From assembly GCA_017998095.1 (NCBI GenBank), contig JAGODU010000177.1, positions 1 to 8,069 on the forward strand: a stretch of DNA of 8,069 bases. The letters are read 5' to 3'. The DNA is from Prolixibacteraceae bacterium (GTDB taxonomy: Bacteria > Bacteroidota > Bacteroidia > Bacteroidales > Prolixibacteraceae). Under the pieces are notes generated by a model, which made no database searches, was not told the DNA's origin, and worked only from the letters and a program-made list of their open reading frames with translations. Positions 1-8,069 of the stretch are shown one piece after another. How positions within the stretch are numbered: the first letter of the stretch is position 1; each line of letters opens with the position of its first letter. Made by a program: the position numbers and the translations under genes.

Positions 1-76
1 GCAAATAACTTCGTACTTATTAATAATACTATTGTCAGAAAAACAATCTTAATCTTCATTTGTCAATAATTTATTA
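1..76. other. AT-rich 3' flank of the operon, no gene seen
   Basis: The bases after the alpha-galactosidase stop contain no open reading frame of note. A 5-bp inverted repeat (attgt at 31-35, acaat at 43-47) is too weak and has no T-run behind it on the minus strand, so I do not call it a terminator. The operon could continue past the left edge of the window. Confidence 0.5.
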
Positions 77-1270
77 TTATTCAATGCTTTTCAAACGAAC
101 GACCAATGAGCCATGAGCAGGTATATCTTTCTTGAGCCTTTCATCTGTTTTCCCAATAATTTTATGCTCCCATAAGTCGTAAACAGAATATGATTTTTTA
201 TGAATTTTCACATCCCTTAAGAAATACATTGTATATTTTTTCCAGTCATAATCAAGTTTCCAGACATTATTCGTTCTGTTAAGAAAACAAACTGCTACTT
301 CTCCGTTTTCTAATGCTTTTGCCCAAATTTCATATTCCCCCATATCCATGAACTTTGTTCCCTGAACGCCCAACTTATCCTGGTTTACTGAAACAATATC
401 CTTATTCGTCAATATTTCCTTTGTCTGGCTATCCATACTTCTAAGATCATTCCCTGCCATTAAAGGAGCAGCAAGAATTGCCCACATAGAGAAATGTGTT
501 TTATATTCATCAAATGTCATTCCGCCGTTGCCAATCTCAAGCATATCAGGATCATTCCAATGACCCGGTCCGGCATACTGTTGTAAGCCAACTTGTTTAT
601 CTATCAAATCGAGAACACCAAGTCCTCCCCAGTCAAATTCACATTGAAAACAATCCCGAATATCGGCAGTTGTTCTCCATAAATGACCTATGCCTTCTGC
701 CCATTCCCATGGTTTACTTTCTCCCCACTCGCATATAGAGAAGACGATAGGTCTTCCACATTCTTTCAATGCATCACTCATTGTTTTATATGCAGCTTTG
801 GCATTCTGACCTTCATCATAGCACCAATCATACTTCAAGTAATCAACTCCCCATTCGGCATAAGTTCTGGCATCCTGAAACTGATAGCCTCTACTTCCGG
901 GTCTTGCCTGACAAGTCATTGAGCCTGCACAGGAATACACACCGAATTTAAGGCCTTTTGAATGCACGTAATCAGCTAAAGCTTTCATACCTGAAGGGAA
1001 CCTATCAGGGTCAGGAATAATATTCCCAAGGCTGTCACGACCTATCTGCCAGCAATCATCAATCACAACATATTCATAACCTGCATCTTTCATGCCGCTT
1101 GTAACCATTGCATCGGCAATTTCTTTAATTAGTTTTTCACTAACATTACAACCAAACTTATTCCAACTATTCCATCCCATCGGAGGGGTTTGAGCAAGAT
1201 CTTCAAATTTTTGAGCATAAAGTGTTATTGTGAAAATAACAGCTATCAATAAAATTATAATTTTTTTCAT
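77..1270 (-). CDS. GH27 alpha-galactosidase, secreted
   Basis: Predicted retaining alpha-galactosidase of family GH27 (clan GH-D), releasing terminal alpha-D-galactose from oligosaccharides. The 397 residues match the family's usual size. An N-terminal signal peptide (1-19, likely cut after LYA) has no lipobox cysteine, so the protein is probably periplasmic. The TIM barrel runs from about 28 to 300, beginning PPMGWNSWNKFG, with the substrate-binding DDCW (D71, D72), nucleophile D148 in YLKYDWC, and R199 with acid/base D203 in WRTTADIRD. GHWNDPDML (from G236) and the WAILAAPLMAGNDLR segment are also typical. The C-terminal beta-sandwich covers about 305-397. DDCW favours alpha-galactosidase over the rarer beta-L-arabinopyranosidases of GH27, but does not exclude them. 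It starts 20 bp after the preceding stop without a clear ribosome binding site and is the last gene of the visible operon. Confidence 0.93.
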   Translation of the reverse strand: MKKIIILLIAVIFTITLYAQKFEDLAQTPPMGWNSWNKFGCNVSEKLIKEIADAMVTSGMKDAGYEYVVIDDCWQIGRDSLGNIIPDPDRFPSGMKALADYVHSKGLKFGVYSCAGSMTCQARPGSRGYQFQDARTYAEWGVDYLKYDWCYDEGQNAKAAYKTMSDALKECGRPIVFSICEWGESKPWEWAEGIGHLWRTTADIRDCFQCEFDWGGLGVLDLIDKQVGLQQYAGPGHWNDPDMLEIGNGGMTFDEYKTHFSMWAILAAPLMAGNDLRSMDSQTKEILTNKDIVSVNQDKLGVQGTKFMDMGEYEIWAKALENGEVAVCFLNRTNNVWKLDYDWKKYTMYFLRDVKIHKKSYSVYDLWEHKIIGKTDERLKKDIPAHGSLVVRLKSIE

Positions 1271-1290
1271 ATGTCAGTTTTTTTTTAAGT

Positions 1291-3690
1291 TTAATATAGT
1301 TTCCATTCAAGTATACCACTAGAATAATCAGCCTGAAATTCAACATTCATCCTCACAGCAGTAGTAATTATTTCTTTAAATGTAATAGTATTGAAATCAT
1401 TAAGCGACACTCCATAATTATCCGAAGTTTCTACATTAAACCATGAACCTTTTTTATTCTTATATTGTAGGTTCCATGATTTTGGAGCAGTATAATTCCC
1501 TTCATAATGAAGTGTATTAAGCCAATAAACTTTAGATTGTCTTAATTCTACAGGATTAATAAAATCATATTGCACCCAGTTATTTTTATCATGTTTGTTC
1601 CACCATGTGAAAAAATGTTTATCAATATCAGATGATTTTTTTGGGGTAAAACCATCATTTAATCCGGGAGCCCATCCTGAAGATGAAGTTGGTGTTGCCT
1701 CAGCTTCTTTCCCTTTATCTCCTTTAGAGTATGTATTCTCTTCTCTATCAGGCACCCATACAATCATATTTGAAGCTCCTCTGTTATTCCATGCAAAATA
1801 GGGAATTGCATTAAGTTTCACAGGAATTTTCTTTACATCAGTTGAAGATTTTTCTATTTTAAAACCATCGATTGAAAAACTTACTATACCTCCAAGTTTA
1901 TCATTTTCTTCTTTAACCAAAGCTTTTGATGTATCAGGAATGATTACATCAAACATCCACTCACCATTATTATCTTTATCTTCAAAACAATAAACCAGAG
2001 GTCCTCTTTGGTATGCTTTTTTATCAATATCAGATTCAACTTTTTTATTAGCACTAATTTTTTGGACATCTAAAGGAATTGAAATTTCTATTTTATCTCC
2101 TTTTTTCCATTTTTTTGAAAATATTGCATATCCGTTTTTAATTTCGGGATTTTTCTTCTTTCCGTTTATTTTAAAATCTATTGGATCAGATTTATTTTCA
2201 TAAAAAGTATACAAATCAGATGGAACTACTTCATTTTTAGCCCAACCAGGTATTCTCGTCATTAAATTAAAGTTACCTGAACCAGGGTCAGAGACTTCAA
2301 TTTCAATTTTTCCATTCCATGGATAATCAGTATGTTGAGAAATTAAAACTGTGTCATTTCCTAAAGGGATTTTAGCATCATTATCAACAAATAAATTTAT
2401 CATTATCGTTTTTGCTCCTGTTGTATAAACATATCCTGGAATTGAGGCCATAAATCGGGTAACATTTCCGGGGCAACATGCACAACCAAACCATGGAGCA
2501 CGTTCATGAGTGCTATCTGATTCCAGAGGATTATCATAGAAAAATTTATCTCCGCTTAAAGACACCCCGGATATTACACCATTGTAAAGAACCCTTTCAA
2601 GTACATCATAGTAAGCTGATTTCGGATCACTCAAAAACAATCTGTAATTCCAGTAAACATTAGAAATTGAAGCACATGTTTCACAATAAGCAGTCATATT
2701 GTTTAACTCGTAATTTGAACCAAAACCTTCACCCTGAGAACGAGAACCTATTCCACCTGTAATATACAGTTTTTTAGAAACAACATTATTCCAAACTCTT
2801 TTTGATGCTTCCAGTAATGTTGAATCATTAAGTAATGAAGCAACATCTGTTACTCCTGAATACAAGTACCCTAAACGTACAGCATGACCAACAGCTTCTT
2901 CCTGATTAACAATTGGCATATGATCCTGACTATACTGATTTAACTTATGCCCGTCACTTCCTTTACCTGTTTCATCAATAAAAAATTTTGCTAGATTAAG
3001 GTATCTTTCTTCTCCGGTAATCCTATATAACTTTACCAGTGCCATTTCAACAATAGGATGTCCTGAAGGAACTTTTTTTTGTCCTTCTCCCGGACCAAAA
3101 ACTTTATCAATTAAATCTGCATTTTTAATTGCAATGTCGAGAAGATTTCTTTTACCGGTTGCCTGATAATGAGCTATAGCTGCTTCATACAAATGTCCGC
3201 AATTATATAATTCATGACTATTGATCCTATCCCATTTACCCTTGCCATACCATGGTCTCAGTCTTTCACATTTATTTGTGATACAAGTATATAAATAACC
3301 ATCATCTTCCTGAGCAATACCAATCAATGAAATTATGCTGTCAAGATAATTATCAAGTATCTTATCGTATTTTACTTCCAATGAATAAGACGCTCCTTCA
3401 ATTATTTTATAAACATCAGTATCGTCAAAAGGGAAATCACCCTTATGTTCCCCTGAAATTTTACCACCTGCCAATGCAAAATTGTCAATTCTTCCATTTA
3501 TTTCACATTGTTTAAAAGCAGATGGAATTGAAACAGTCCTGTTTGTCTCAATTTTAGGAGACCAGAATTTATCAGTAATATGAACTGAAGTAAAAGATAC
3601 AGGAACTTGTTTCCCAATATTAAATTCTTCCTTATCACAAGAAAAAAGAATAATTAGTAAAAACAATAAAGGAATATTCAACAGTTTCAT
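1291..3690 (-). CDS. GH127/DUF1680 family lipoprotein glycosidase, paralogue B (beta-L-arabinofuranosidase-like)
   Basis: Second GH127 (DUF1680) enzyme, 799 residues, co-linear with the gene just upstream over its whole length and clearly its diverged tandem paralogue. The signal peptide ends in lipobox LFSC (C18), followed at once by DKEE. An acidic/lysine stretch like this resembles the lipoprotein export signals of Bacteroidota and suggests placement on the outer surface. The expected catalytic set is present: E321 (acid/base), E337 and C339 (zinc), E365, H269, H166 and H211 (probable), and C405 nucleophile plus C406 zinc in GCACCPGN. Differences from the paralogue lie beside these residues: CCPGN instead of CCPPN, and GHPIVEMAL instead of GHQEVELGL. 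The C-terminal galactose-binding-like module (about 665-799) ends SSGILEW. It follows the upstream gene after 26 bp, with no clear Shine-Dalgarno sequence. The family call is firm; beta-L-arabinofuranosidase activity is only the default for the family. Confidence 0.9.
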   Translation of the reverse strand: MKLLNIPLLFLLIILFSCDKEEFNIGKQVPVSFTSVHITDKFWSPKIETNRTVSIPSAFKQCEINGRIDNFALAGGKISGEHKGDFPFDDTDVYKIIEGASYSLEVKYDKILDNYLDSIISLIGIAQEDDGYLYTCITNKCERLRPWYGKGKWDRINSHELYNCGHLYEAAIAHYQATGKRNLLDIAIKNADLIDKVFGPGEGQKKVPSGHPIVEMALVKLYRITGEERYLNLAKFFIDETGKGSDGHKLNQYSQDHMPIVNQEEAVGHAVRLGYLYSGVTDVASLLNDSTLLEASKRVWNNVVSKKLYITGGIGSRSQGEGFGSNYELNNMTAYCETCASISNVYWNYRLFLSDPKSAYYDVLERVLYNGVISGVSLSGDKFFYDNPLESDSTHERAPWFGCACCPGNVTRFMASIPGYVYTTGAKTIMINLFVDNDAKIPLGNDTVLISQHTDYPWNGKIEIEVSDPGSGNFNLMTRIPGWAKNEVVPSDLYTFYENKSDPIDFKINGKKKNPEIKNGYAIFSKKWKKGDKIEISIPLDVQKISANKKVESDIDKKAYQRGPLVYCFEDKDNNGEWMFDVIIPDTSKALVKEENDKLGGIVSFSIDGFKIEKSSTDVKKIPVKLNAIPYFAWNNRGASNMIVWVPDREENTYSKGDKGKEAEATPTSSSGWAPGLNDGFTPKKSSDIDKHFFTWWNKHDKNNWVQYDFINPVELRQSKVYWLNTLHYEGNYTAPKSWNLQYKNKKGSWFNVETSDNYGVSLNDFNTITFKEIITTAVRMNVEFQADYSSGILEWKLY

Positions 3691-3716
3691 TTAATGTATT
3701 TTTAGTATTAAAGAAT

Positions 3717-6149
3717 TTATTTTACTACCCACTCATGGATTCCAGAAGAGAATTTATCTGGTAATTTAACATTAAGTCTTAATGCTGTGGTTTTAACCGG
3801 TTCAAATTCTATAATATCCCAACCATCTTTAGTTACCTTATATTGAGTTCTATTTTTAACATCAAACCATTTATTGCCTGATTGATATTGAATTTTCCAT
3901 GATTCAGGAATCCTGCATCCACCAAATGGACCATCATCGAACCAATATACTTTTGATAATGAAACTGTCTCTTCTTTTTCAAAATCATATTGGACCCATT
4001 CCCATGAGTTATTCTTTGGCCACCAATGATAATAAGGACGGTTATGATCCATTGAATTCAAAGGATCGTACTGGTCAGTCAATGCTATTTTTAAAGCTGG
4101 TGAAGGATGACTAGCTGAAACCTTGCTTTTATTTGCAATTGTTGGAGCCGGCTGAGGATAAACACTTGAAGCGTCTGTAGGCAACCACACCATCATCTCC
4201 CCTGCTCCTCTGTTATTCCATGAATAATAAGGAATTAATGTTATAGCAACCGGTTCAGAATAATTATATGAAGAATCAATATTCCTGGTTACTTGTTTTG
4301 CATTTGTCTTAATAACCGTTACCCCGTTTAAAAGTTCGGAAGTATATTCTGAATTTAATTTTGGTTCTTTATCAAACATCAGGCTAAGAATATTACCATT
4401 ATTATTATCAGGCCATTCAGCACAATAAACAATAGGTCCACGACTTATTGCAATTTTATTTCTGTCAGCTTCTACCTTTTCATCGGCTTTAACAATTCGA
4501 ACATCCATTGGTAATTCTAATGAAACAACATCTCCTTGCTTCCATTTTCTGGAAAGATTTACATATCCATTTTCAATTTTATATTTTACATTCCTTCCGT
4601 TTATTTTTATTTTAACATTTCCTGAAGACTGATTTGCAAAAGAATAAAGATTCTCAGGAATTGCATTGTTTAATGACCAACCGGGTATCCTTATTTTTAA
4701 ATTGAATTTATCTTCCTTTTCAGGGTTAACAGTTATACTTACATTACCATCCCATGGATAATTAGTTTTTTGTATCAATTCAACTTTCTTTCCAAAAAGA
4801 TCCAACTTTCCGGTGTTATCTATAAATAAGTTTACATATAATGTTGATTCTGATTCAGCATAAATATACCCCGGAAGAGAAGGTAATAAACGAGCAACAT
4901 TTGGAGGGCAACAAGCACAACCAAACCATCTGCCTCTATTGTGTTGCCCCATTGATTCCAGTACATTTGGATAAAAAAACCTGTCGCCATTTAAAGAAAC
5001 ACCTGATAAAAAAGCGTTGTAAAGTGTTTTTTCAAGAACATCAAAATATTTAGCATCACCATCAGCTAAGAACATACGATAATTCCAAATTATCATTCCT
5101 ACTGAAGCACATGTTTCACAATACGCAGACATATTTGGAAGATTGTATTTCCCATTAAAACCTTCATTGCCACCAGATGCTCCAATTCCTCCGGTTACAT
5201 ATGTTTTTGTGCCAACAATATCATGCCAGATCGCTCTGTTAGCTTTATTATAAGATTCATCCTCATATTCAGCTGCAATGTCTGCCATTGCAGCATACAT
5301 GTATGTAGCACGAACCGCATGTCCCACTGCTTCTGTCTGGTCAACCACTTTCATAGTTGATTGATTATATTCATCGCCACCAGAAACTGTACCCCTGACA
5401 TCAAGAAAGAATTTTGCCAAATCCAGATAACGCTTTTCGCCAGTTGCCTTGTAAAGTTTTACTAAACCCAATTCAACTTCCTGGTGTCCGGTAAAATCTT
5501 CTCTTTTACCCCAACCGTATACCTGGTCAAGCAAATCAGCTGATTTTATTGCAACATCAAGTAGTGTACGTTTTCCTGTGGCCTGATAATGTGCAACAGC
5601 AGCTTCAAAAAGATGTCCTAAATTATACGTTTCATGACTCAGAACATGTTCCAGTTCCCATCTACTGCCTATCCAATCGTGCGAATTATCACCCTGAATT
5701 GTTCTTATTGTAAACAAATAACCATCTTCTTCCTGAGCCTTGCCAACTTTATAAATTAATGAATCAATTTTCAGGTTGAGCTTCTCATCCGGGAAAAACT
5801 GCATTGAATAACTTGCTGCTTCAATTATTTTATATATATCTGAGTCGTCAAACGGATATTCAGAACAAAATTTATTCCCTTCTGCAATTCCGCCTGCTAT
5901 TTCAAAGTTTTTAATCCTTCCACTAATAGTAGACTGTTCGATTGCTATTGGAATAGTTACATCATGATTTGTCTTTATTCTTGGTGACCAAAACTGATCA
6001 GTCAACTTTACAGAAGTAAAAGGAACTGATTTAATATGACTTTCATCTTCAATTGGCGTTGATTCACACCCAGTTATGATTGAAATTGAAATAAGTATCA
6101 ATATTCCAATTAACCACTTGCTTTTAAAAGTTTTAATTCTCATCATCAT
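3717..6149 (-). CDS. GH127/DUF1680 family lipoprotein glycosidase, paralogue A (beta-L-arabinofuranosidase-like)
   Basis: Predicted exo-glycosidase of the GH127 (DUF1680) family, whose characterised members remove beta-L-arabinofuranose using a zinc-bound Cys nucleophile. The 810 residues start with a signal peptide and lipobox ITGC (C28), so it should be a lipoprotein. The (alpha/alpha)6 barrel spans about 40-430 and beta-sandwich regions about 430-655. Spacing to the Bifidobacterium HypBA1 residues as I recall them fits: E329 (acid/base, E322), E345 and C347 (zinc, E338/C340), E373 (E366), H277 (H270), and C413 nucleophile plus C414 zinc in GCACCPPN. H179 and H222 probably match the other two active-site histidines. 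The C-terminal 140 residues (about 670-810) form a galactose-binding-like, F5/8-like module ending SSGIHEW. Three consecutive ATGs (6141-6149) make the exact start ambiguous by two codons; the first is used. It may act on another furanose or on anhydro-galactose. Confidence 0.9.
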   Translation of the reverse strand: MMMRIKTFKSKWLIGILILISISIITGCESTPIEDESHIKSVPFTSVKLTDQFWSPRIKTNHDVTIPIAIEQSTISGRIKNFEIAGGIAEGNKFCSEYPFDDSDIYKIIEAASYSMQFFPDEKLNLKIDSLIYKVGKAQEEDGYLFTIRTIQGDNSHDWIGSRWELEHVLSHETYNLGHLFEAAVAHYQATGKRTLLDVAIKSADLLDQVYGWGKREDFTGHQEVELGLVKLYKATGEKRYLDLAKFFLDVRGTVSGGDEYNQSTMKVVDQTEAVGHAVRATYMYAAMADIAAEYEDESYNKANRAIWHDIVGTKTYVTGGIGASGGNEGFNGKYNLPNMSAYCETCASVGMIIWNYRMFLADGDAKYFDVLEKTLYNAFLSGVSLNGDRFFYPNVLESMGQHNRGRWFGCACCPPNVARLLPSLPGYIYAESESTLYVNLFIDNTGKLDLFGKKVELIQKTNYPWDGNVSITVNPEKEDKFNLKIRIPGWSLNNAIPENLYSFANQSSGNVKIKINGRNVKYKIENGYVNLSRKWKQGDVVSLELPMDVRIVKADEKVEADRNKIAISRGPIVYCAEWPDNNNGNILSLMFDKEPKLNSEYTSELLNGVTVIKTNAKQVTRNIDSSYNYSEPVAITLIPYYSWNNRGAGEMMVWLPTDASSVYPQPAPTIANKSKVSASHPSPALKIALTDQYDPLNSMDHNRPYYHWWPKNNSWEWVQYDFEKEETVSLSKVYWFDDGPFGGCRIPESWKIQYQSGNKWFDVKNRTQYKVTKDGWDIIEFEPVKTTALRLNVKLPDKFSSGIHEWVVK

Positions 6150-6159
6150 TATATTTCTT

Positions 6160-8069
6160 TTATTTTGTTTCTTTCATGATTCTAAGTATCTCTTCCAAAT
6201 TCATTGCTTTATCATATAATCTTAAATTCGAGATATAACCAGAGAAGTTTTCAGAAGGTTCCCCTGATGCCCCAATTAATATCTCATCATTTTCAACAAA
6301 AAGATTAACAGGCAATTGAGTATCTAAAACACCATCAACATATACATTTTCCAACATACCATCGAAACTAACAGCTATATGATGCCATTTGCCTTTTTCA
6401 GGAACTTTACTATATGCTAAATCAAGATATCCATCTCCATGAGCAACTGCACCGTAATTACCTGTTCCATACATTAAAGCTGCATACGATCCCATTAACA
6501 TATCTTCTCGGGAGTTCCAAACTATAATACATTCACCTGATTCAATTTCAGGATTGTAAACCCACGTAGAGACAGTAAATGGCGAATTCCATGCTAATGA
6601 TTCAGGAGCTCTTCTTGTTAGCATTAAATTGGATTTTCCATCAAAATAAACAGCTTTAACTCCTTCAACAGATTTTATTATTGGACTTCCAGTTTTCCTG
6701 AAATAACCTTTTAAAGATCCTTTATTCCTTAATCTATTAAATATGGTATTCTCTTTTATATTTTTCACATTTAACTCCACTAAACAATTTCCTGAAGATT
6801 GAATAACTTTTATTTCTTTTTCTTCTTTGTTTGTTAGTTCAGGTACTTTAAATAAAGTATCATAGATTTTTATATTCCATACAGCAGCAAACAAACCAGG
6901 CTTTTCTGTTCCCAGAATTTTAAGACGAACAAATCTAGCCTGAACTTCATTATCATCAATCATTGGACTTCCGCATCTCCTGTTATCTGATTTATCAGAG
7001 AATAAAATCCAATTAACTCCATCTTCAGATACTTCGATCAAGTACCTATAATAAAAAACTGAATATTCAAATTGTGTCAGGATTCTTTTTATTTTTGCAA
7101 CCTTCCCAAGATCAACTTCCAGACTCTGAGGGAAACTGCTATTTGCAGCTTTCCAAAGTGTACCGTTGTTGTCATCTGTTGCATTTTCAGGAGAATATTT
7201 ATAATCGATTCCCTTTTTATTGAATGAATTGGGATTTGCCCTTAAATGATAAAATGATGATGCTTTTAACATGCAGCCCTTAGCAATATTATCAGGCAAA
7301 AACTGATCATGTTTTAATAACCCTACACCTTCATTTGTTGCATATACTTTCTCAATAGTTTTATCATCTGTAAATGTCATTTTATCAGCACATATTTGTC
7401 TGAACATTCCTCCTGAGCTATGTGGATTATCATGCCTGTGATAAATTAAATAATATTCATCATTATCTTTTAATACAGCGTGATGACCGGGACTATCAAT
7501 GATACCATCATCATTTGACGAAAGAATAGGGCAATTTTCTCCCGGATTAAAAGGCCCAAATGGATTATCTGATACTGAATAATGAACTGCATAAGTATTT
7601 AGGCGGCAATCACCTGAAGAGTACATCAAAAAGTATTTATTATTTCTCTTTAACATGTATGAAGCTTCAAATGCTTTGGGAACTTGCGCTATTGGTATAA
7701 AAGAATTTTTAATTATTGAACTGTAATCCTTTGTACTGATTTCAACACAGCCTATACCTCCAAAAGAAGTGCACCATGTGCCAAAATAAGAATACAGGGA
7801 ACTATCTTCATCCATAAAAAACTGAGCATCCAAAGCGGGCAAATGTTCTTTTGAAGTTCCAACCGGAATTACAGCTTCCCCATTTTTCAGTGGTGTCCAG
7901 GGGCCTATTGGATTATCTGAAACATAACCATATATATTACACCCAAACTGGCAATTGCCCATATAATAATAATATTTGCCATCAAAACCTTCAACAACAT
8001 CGGGAGCCCAACAGTTTGTTAATCCTTCAGGCAAATCAATATCTAACTTATAGTTATACCAGTTAACAA
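6160..8069 (-). CDS. GH43 family glycosidase with F5/8 type C and LamG modules (5' partial)
   Basis: Probable secreted exo-acting glycosidase of family GH43, which typically cleaves arabinofuranosyl, xylosyl or galactosyl linkages with inversion. The frame is open to the window edge, so the N-terminus is missing, including the signal peptide and the catalytic-base Asp of the first propeller blade. About 635 residues are visible. Numbering from the first complete codon, the five-bladed propeller covers about 1-255, with a WAPDV motif (from W20), the probable pKa-modulating Asp in ALDAQFF (D80), the probable catalytic acid Glu in AFEASYM (E134) and a conserved SPGHHAV stretch near 192. An F5/8 type C (CBM32-like) domain follows at about 265-403, with ATDDNNGTLW and LEVDLGK motifs. 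A LamG/concanavalin-A-like domain covers about 470-620, with WHHIAVSFDG and YVDG motifs and an intact C-terminal strand. The stop lies 10 bp before the next gene. Family and domains are secure; the substrate is not. Confidence 0.88.
   Translation of the reverse strand, partial: VNWYNYKLDIDLPEGLTNCWAPDVVEGFDGKYYYYMGNCQFGCNIYGYVSDNPIGPWTPLKNGEAVIPVGTSKEHLPALDAQFFMDEDSSLYSYFGTWCTSFGGIGCVEISTKDYSSIIKNSFIPIAQVPKAFEASYMLKRNNKYFLMYSSGDCRLNTYAVHYSVSDNPFGPFNPGENCPILSSNDDGIIDSPGHHAVLKDNDEYYLIYHRHDNPHSSGGMFRQICADKMTFTDDKTIEKVYATNEGVGLLKHDQFLPDNIAKGCMLKASSFYHLRANPNSFNKKGIDYKYSPENATDDNNGTLWKAANSSFPQSLEVDLGKVAKIKRILTQFEYSVFYYRYLIEVSEDGVNWILFSDKSDNRRCGSPMIDDNEVQARFVRLKILGTEKPGLFAAVWNIKIYDTLFKVPELTNKEEKEIKVIQSSGNCLVELNVKNIKENTIFNRLRNKGSLKGYFRKTGSPIIKSVEGVKAVYFDGKSNLMLTRRAPESLAWNSPFTVSTWVYNPEIESGECIIVWNSREDMLMGSYAALMYGTGNYGAVAHGDGYLDLAYSKVPEKGKWHHIAVSFDGMLENVYVDGVLDTQLPVNLFVENDEILIGASGEPSENFSGYISNLRLYDKAMNLEEILRIMKETK

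Larger units (their letters stand above)
77..8069 (-). other. Probable four-gene glycan-degradation operon (fragment of a polysaccharide utilisation locus)
   Basis: The four genes share one strand and are separated by only 10 bp (6150-6159), 26 bp (3691-3716) and 20 bp (1271-1290). These gaps are AT-rich and leave no room for a full promoter of the Bacteroidota type (TTTG, about 19 bases, TAnnTTTG) plus a leader; I saw no such pattern or terminator hairpin in them. Co-transcription from a promoter upstream of position 8069 is therefore the best reading. All products carry signals for export where the N-terminus is visible, with two lipoproteins and one probable periplasmic enzyme, which fits division of labour between cell surface and periplasm. 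SusC/SusD-like genes and a regulator, expected for a complete locus, are not in the window. Confidence 0.75.

Noticed and set aside
31..47. Small inverted repeat after the last gene as a terminator
   Set aside because: The stem is only 5 AT-rich base pairs and no T-run follows on the minus strand.
496..951. Plus-strand open frames opposite the alpha-galactosidase
   Set aside because: They are short, overlap one another, lie antisense to a gene with complete family motifs and show no recognisable domain.
77..1270. GH27 gene as a beta-L-arabinopyranosidase
   Set aside because: The DDCW substrate-binding motif and overall motif set match typical alpha-galactosidases. The alternative is kept only as a low-probability option.
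1278..1286. T-run (A-run on the coding strand) before the alpha-galactosidase start as a terminator or slippage site
   Set aside because: No hairpin precedes it, and A-rich leaders are normal before starts in Bacteroidota.
1595..5053. Plus-strand open frames of about 60-71 codons opposite the GH127 genes, and one at 7851-8066 opposite GH43
   Set aside because: All are antisense shadows of strongly conserved coding sequence, with no recognisable protein features.
6141..6149. Triple ATG repeat at the start of paralogue A as a regulatory repeat
   Set aside because: Only three units in an AT-rich leader. It changes the start by at most two codons and does not alter the signal peptide.
8032..8034. 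TTG as the start codon of the GH43 gene
   Set aside because: The frame continues upstream to the window edge with GH43-like sequence, and starting here would remove the catalytic base and any signal peptide. It is an internal Leu codon.

Overview
This window is an AT-rich stretch of bacterial DNA, most likely from a member of the Bacteroidota. The evidence is the low GC, starts without clear Shine-Dalgarno sequences, lipoprotein signals followed by acidic residues, and a set of secreted glycan-degrading enzymes typical of that phylum. All recognisable genes lie on the minus strand, so transcription runs from the right edge (8069) towards position 1. Almost the whole window is coding.

In transcription order the genes are: (1) a 5'-truncated GH43 family glycosidase with an F5/8 type C (CBM32-like) module and a LamG/concanavalin-A-like module (6160-8069, N-terminus outside the window); (2) an 810-residue lipoprotein of the GH127/DUF1680 family (3717-6149); (3) a 799-residue lipoprotein paralogue of the same family (1291-3690); (4) a 397-residue GH27 alpha-galactosidase with a cleavable signal peptide (77-1270). 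The gaps are 10, 26 and 20 bp, so the four genes very probably form one operon. The last 76 bases hold no gene and no convincing terminator.

Together the genes look like the exo-glycosidase part of a polysaccharide utilisation locus. GH43 enzymes usually cut arabinofuranosyl, xylosyl or galactosyl linkages, GH127 founder enzymes remove beta-L-arabinofuranose through a zinc-bound cysteine nucleophile, and GH27 removes alpha-galactose. A plant arabinose/galactose-containing glycan is the simplest substrate guess. An algal galactan is a real alternative, because some GH127-related enzymes of marine Bacteroidota act on 3,6-anhydro-D-galactose. No SusC/SusD pair, regulator, sulfatase or transporter is present in the window, so the substrate cannot be decided from it.

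The most notable point is the tandem pair of GH127 paralogues. Both keep the full expected catalytic and zinc-binding set but differ in the residues beside it, which suggests they have split to different linkages. I see no evidence of a wholly undescribed system, mobile element, RNA gene or CRISPR array.
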